A DNA stretch of 6,356 nt, taken from positions 1 to 6,356 of the forward strand of contig NOLC01000113.1 in assembly GCA_002256595.1 (NCBI GenBank). Direction: 5' to 3'. Shown here piece by piece: positions 4,444-6,356 of the stretch. The position numbers and the translations under genes are program-made. The notes under the pieces are model-generated. The model worked only from the letters and a program-made list of their open reading frames with translations. It ran no database searches and was not told the origin of the DNA. The first letter of the stretch is position 1, and every line of letters begins with the position of its first letter. The DNA comes from Methanosaeta sp. NSP1 (lineage in GTDB: Archaea; Halobacteriota; Methanosarcinia; Methanotrichales; Methanotrichaceae).

Positions 4444-6356
4444 GCATATTCGGAGTGGACATAGCCAGCGGCTCGCCATCGGGCAAGAGGCCCCCCAGCT
4501 ACTCCCTATTCATATTGGATGAGGATAGCAGTGCCGGCTTTCACATGATCAGCCGGCATAAGCTGATCCGGATGATCCGGGAGCGCCAGCCGGAGATGGT
4601 GGCCATGGACAATGTCCACGAGCTGGCGGCAGATAGAAGAGAGCTGATTGGTCTATTGCGCCGCATGCCGCCTTCCACCAAGGTGGTGCAGGTCACGAGC
4701 AAAGAGCGGTCGGAGTCTCTGGTCAAGCTGGCCCGCTACCACGGCATAGCCTTTGATCGCACCGATCCCCTGCAGGAGGCGGAGGCCTGCGCCCGGCTGG
4801 CTGCCAAAGGTGTGGGTGCGGCTCTCTCCGCCTTTGAGGAGAGGACCTGGATCAAGGTAAGCAGGCGCCGCTCGCTGGGAAGAGGTGGCTGGAGCCAGAA
4901 CCGCTATACCAGAAAGATCCACGGCGCGGTGATGGGCCTGGCCAGGGATGTGGAAAAGCAGCTTCGAGAGTCGGGGCTATCCTATACCTCCCGGGCCGTA
5001 GAGGGCATGGGAGGATACACCCGTGCCGAGTTCGTGGTGGAGGCGCCGCGGGAGAAGGTGCACATCAGCCAGGGCTACTCCAGCGATGCCCAGGTATTGG
5101 TGCAGAGCATAGAGCGGGCTGAGCTGCAGTATAGGCCGCTGCAGCAGAGGCGCAGCTATATCATAGTGGGCTTTGATCCGGGAACGACCACAGGAATAGC
5201 TGCACTTAGCCTATCCGGGGAGCTGGTGGACCTGATCAGCTCCCGGGCCATGTCCTCCTCTGAGGTCATAGAATGGATTGCAGCCAGGGGAAGGCCTCTG
5301 GTGGTGGCCACCGATGTCTTTCCCACCCCCGGCAGCGTGGAGAAGGTCAAGAGGGCTTTTAGCGCCGTGCTCTTCTCTCCCGGGGCCGATATACCGGCCG
5401 AGGAGAAGATCGCTCTGGGGAGGGAGTTCGGATACAAGAACGACCACGAGAGGGATGCATTGGCTGCGGCTTCCAGCGCCTTTAAAAAATATAGAAACAA
5501 GTTTCTGCAGGTGGAGAGGAAGGCGCCGGCCGAGATCGATCCGGATGAGATCAAGGCACTCGTGGTGCGGGGCTTCTCCATTGAAAACGCCATAGCCGAA
5601 CTGGTTTGTCCATCCCGCTCTTCTCCGCCGGCAAGGCCGCCTGCTCAGGCGGAGGCGGAGCCTTTGCTGGATGTCTCCCATGATATCGCTGCCCTCCGCC
5701 AGACCGGCCAGCAGCTCGCCGAGCAGGTGAGAATCCTGCGCTCCTATGTGGATGAGCTGAAAACCGATATCATGGGAAAGGATGTAGCCCTGGCAGCCAT
5801 GAGCAGCAAGCTGGAGAGGTTGCGGGATAAAAGAGACCGGGAGATCAAGAGGCAGCATGAGATAAAGATCCGGGACAAGGAGATAGAGCGGCTGCGCTCT
5901 GTGCTGCGCAGTGAGAGAAAGCATATCAAGAAGCTGAAGAGGGCCCTGGCCCGGCAGAAAAAGGTGGAAGCGATAGAGGACACCAGTGGCCTCTTGAAGC
6001 TCAAGCCCATCTCCGCCTTCTCCCGGGAGGCTGTGCTCCTGGCTTTTGAGCAGTTCGGACTGGAGAAGGAGGATCTGATCTATTTGGAGAACGCCTCCGG
6101 CGGGGGAAGGAGCACCATTGAGCTTCTGGCTGAGAAGGGCATAGCCGGGGTGGTGGCCGGGGAGGAGATGGCGCCTGCCCAGAAAGAGCACTTCATGGAC
6201 CTGGGAATACCTGTCTTCTCCAGCCGGAGCCTGCCAGTTCAGAGGATCGACAACCTGCCCTTCCTCCGGCCTGATGACCTCGCCGCAGCCAGGATGGCCT
6301 GGGAGGAGGAGGTTTTGGCGCGCCGGGCCAGAAAGGAGGCGGAGAAGCTGGAGAGC
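4440..6356 (+). CDS. DUF460/COG2433 protein, predicted RNase H-fold (RuvC/YqgF-like) nuclease, C-terminus cut by window edge
   Basis: An open frame of 639 codons runs from a TTG overlapping the rio2 stop to the window edge. Region A (about 1-225) begins IFGVDIASG with D7, has MVAMDN with D57 and an acidic DPLQEAEA at 109-116. Region B (about 238-350) has VGFDPGTTTG with D246, VVATDV with D292 and NDHERDALAAA (334-344) with D339; this is the best DUF460 signature. A Pro/Ala-rich linker (390-410) leads to a long charged coiled coil (about 415-510) and a C-terminal region (about 515 on) with YLENASGGG. COG2433 is a predicted RuvC/YqgF-family nuclease; activity is not established to my knowledge. 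TTG is chosen because GGAG lies five bases upstream, no ATG, GTG or TTG occurs between the preceding in-frame stop (4371) and 4440, and later starts would lose or interrupt the GVD motif. Overlap with rio2 suggests coupled expression. The cytoplasmic role is unknown; nucleic-acid processing is inferred. Confidence 0.88.
   Translation, partial: MSIFGVDIASGSPSGKRPPSYSLFILDEDSSAGFHMISRHKLIRMIRERQPEMVAMDNVHELAADRRELIGLLRRMPPSTKVVQVTSKERSESLVKLARYHGIAFDRTDPLQEAEACARLAAKGVGAALSAFEERTWIKVSRRRSLGRGGWSQNRYTRKIHGAVMGLARDVEKQLRESGLSYTSRAVEGMGGYTRAEFVVEAPREKVHISQGYSSDAQVLVQSIERAELQYRPLQQRRSYIIVGFDPGTTTGIAALSLSGELVDLISSRAMSSSEVIEWIAARGRPLVVATDVFPTPGSVEKVKRAFSAVLFSPGADIPAEEKIALGREFGYKNDHERDALAAASSAFKKYRNKFLQVERKAPAEIDPDEIKALVVRGFSIENAIAELVCPSRSSPPARPPAQAEAEPLLDVSHDIAALRQTGQQLAEQVRILRSYVDELKTDIMGKDVALAAMSSKLERLRDKRDREIKRQHEIKIRDKEIERLRSVLRSERKHIKKLKRALARQKKVEAIEDTSGLLKLKPISAFSREAVLLAFEQFGLEKEDLIYLENASGGGRSTIELLAEKGIAGVVAGEEMAPAQKEHFMDLGIPVFSSRSLPVQRIDNLPFLRPDDLAAARMAWEEEVLARRARKEAEKLES

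Noticed and set aside
4455..4457. GTG as alternative start of the DUF460 gene
   Set aside because: It encodes V6 of the GVD motif, so starting there would remove the first strand.
5278..5595. Plus-strand 105-residue reading frame rich in Pro, Arg and Trp
   Set aside because: Out-of-frame overlap inside region B of the DUF460 gene, which carries the conserved signature.
5211..6191. Minus-strand 326-residue reading frame, Leu/His/Gly-rich
   Set aside because: Fully antisense to the DUF460 gene; composition is typical of reverse reading of a charged coiled-coil gene and no domain is visible.
1..6356. Search for tRNA, rRNA, CRISPR arrays, insertion sequences and long repeats
   Set aside because: No cloverleaf, rRNA-like stretch, regularly spaced repeats, transposase motif or terminal repeats noticed by reading; a covariance-model scan would settle small RNAs.

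Overview
The window is most likely a piece of an archaeal chromosome. A methanogenic euryarchaeon of the Methanosarcinales, perhaps Methanothrix-like, is my best guess. The evidence is a RIO2-type kinase with its N-terminal winged helix, a DUF460/COG2433 protein (a predicted RuvC/YqgF-type nuclease family that I know from archaea), TATA-like boxes instead of bacterial -35/-10 promoters, frequent ATA and AGG codons, and GGAGG/GGTG-type ribosome sites. The genus is inference. No rRNA, tRNA, CRISPR array, insertion sequence or phage gene was seen.

Layout. (1) Positions 1-247, minus strand: 5' end of a PIG-L/LmbE-type deacetylase gene, cut by the window edge. (2) 248-475: divergent intergenic region with a TATA-like box for each direction and a 6-bp inverted repeat near the presumed start of the deacetylase transcript. 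(3) 476-712, plus strand: a 78-residue protein, possibly a small winged helix. (4) 718-744: short palindromes at a tight convergent junction. (5) 737-2011, minus strand: sugar-phosphate nucleotidyltransferase with a left-handed beta-helix tail. (6) 2012-2345: intergenic region holding a likely 30-residue single-span membrane peptide gene (2083-2175, minus) and promoters. (7) 2346-6356, plus strand: a probable operon of isocitrate dehydrogenase (icd), RIO2 kinase (rio2) and a DUF460 protein that runs off the window.

How the genes may work together. The left half has a sugar theme: a deacetylase of a family acting on N-acetyl sugars and a nucleotidyltransferase making an NDP-sugar, possibly for surface glycans. 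They are not in one operon. The right half combines central metabolism (2-oxoglutarate formation) with probable ribosome biogenesis. rio2 and the DUF460 gene overlap by four bases (TTGA), which suggests coupled translation. The end of rio2 also carries an in-frame G GGG GGG heptamer, from which a -1 slip leads straight into the DUF460 frame with no stop.

The most interesting points are this rio2/DUF460 junction, the apparent duplication of an RNase H-like fold inside the DUF460 protein, and the membrane peptide gene. That peptide gene has the same TATA-to-ATG spacing as the neighbouring nucleotidyltransferase gene, suggesting leaderless mRNAs for both.
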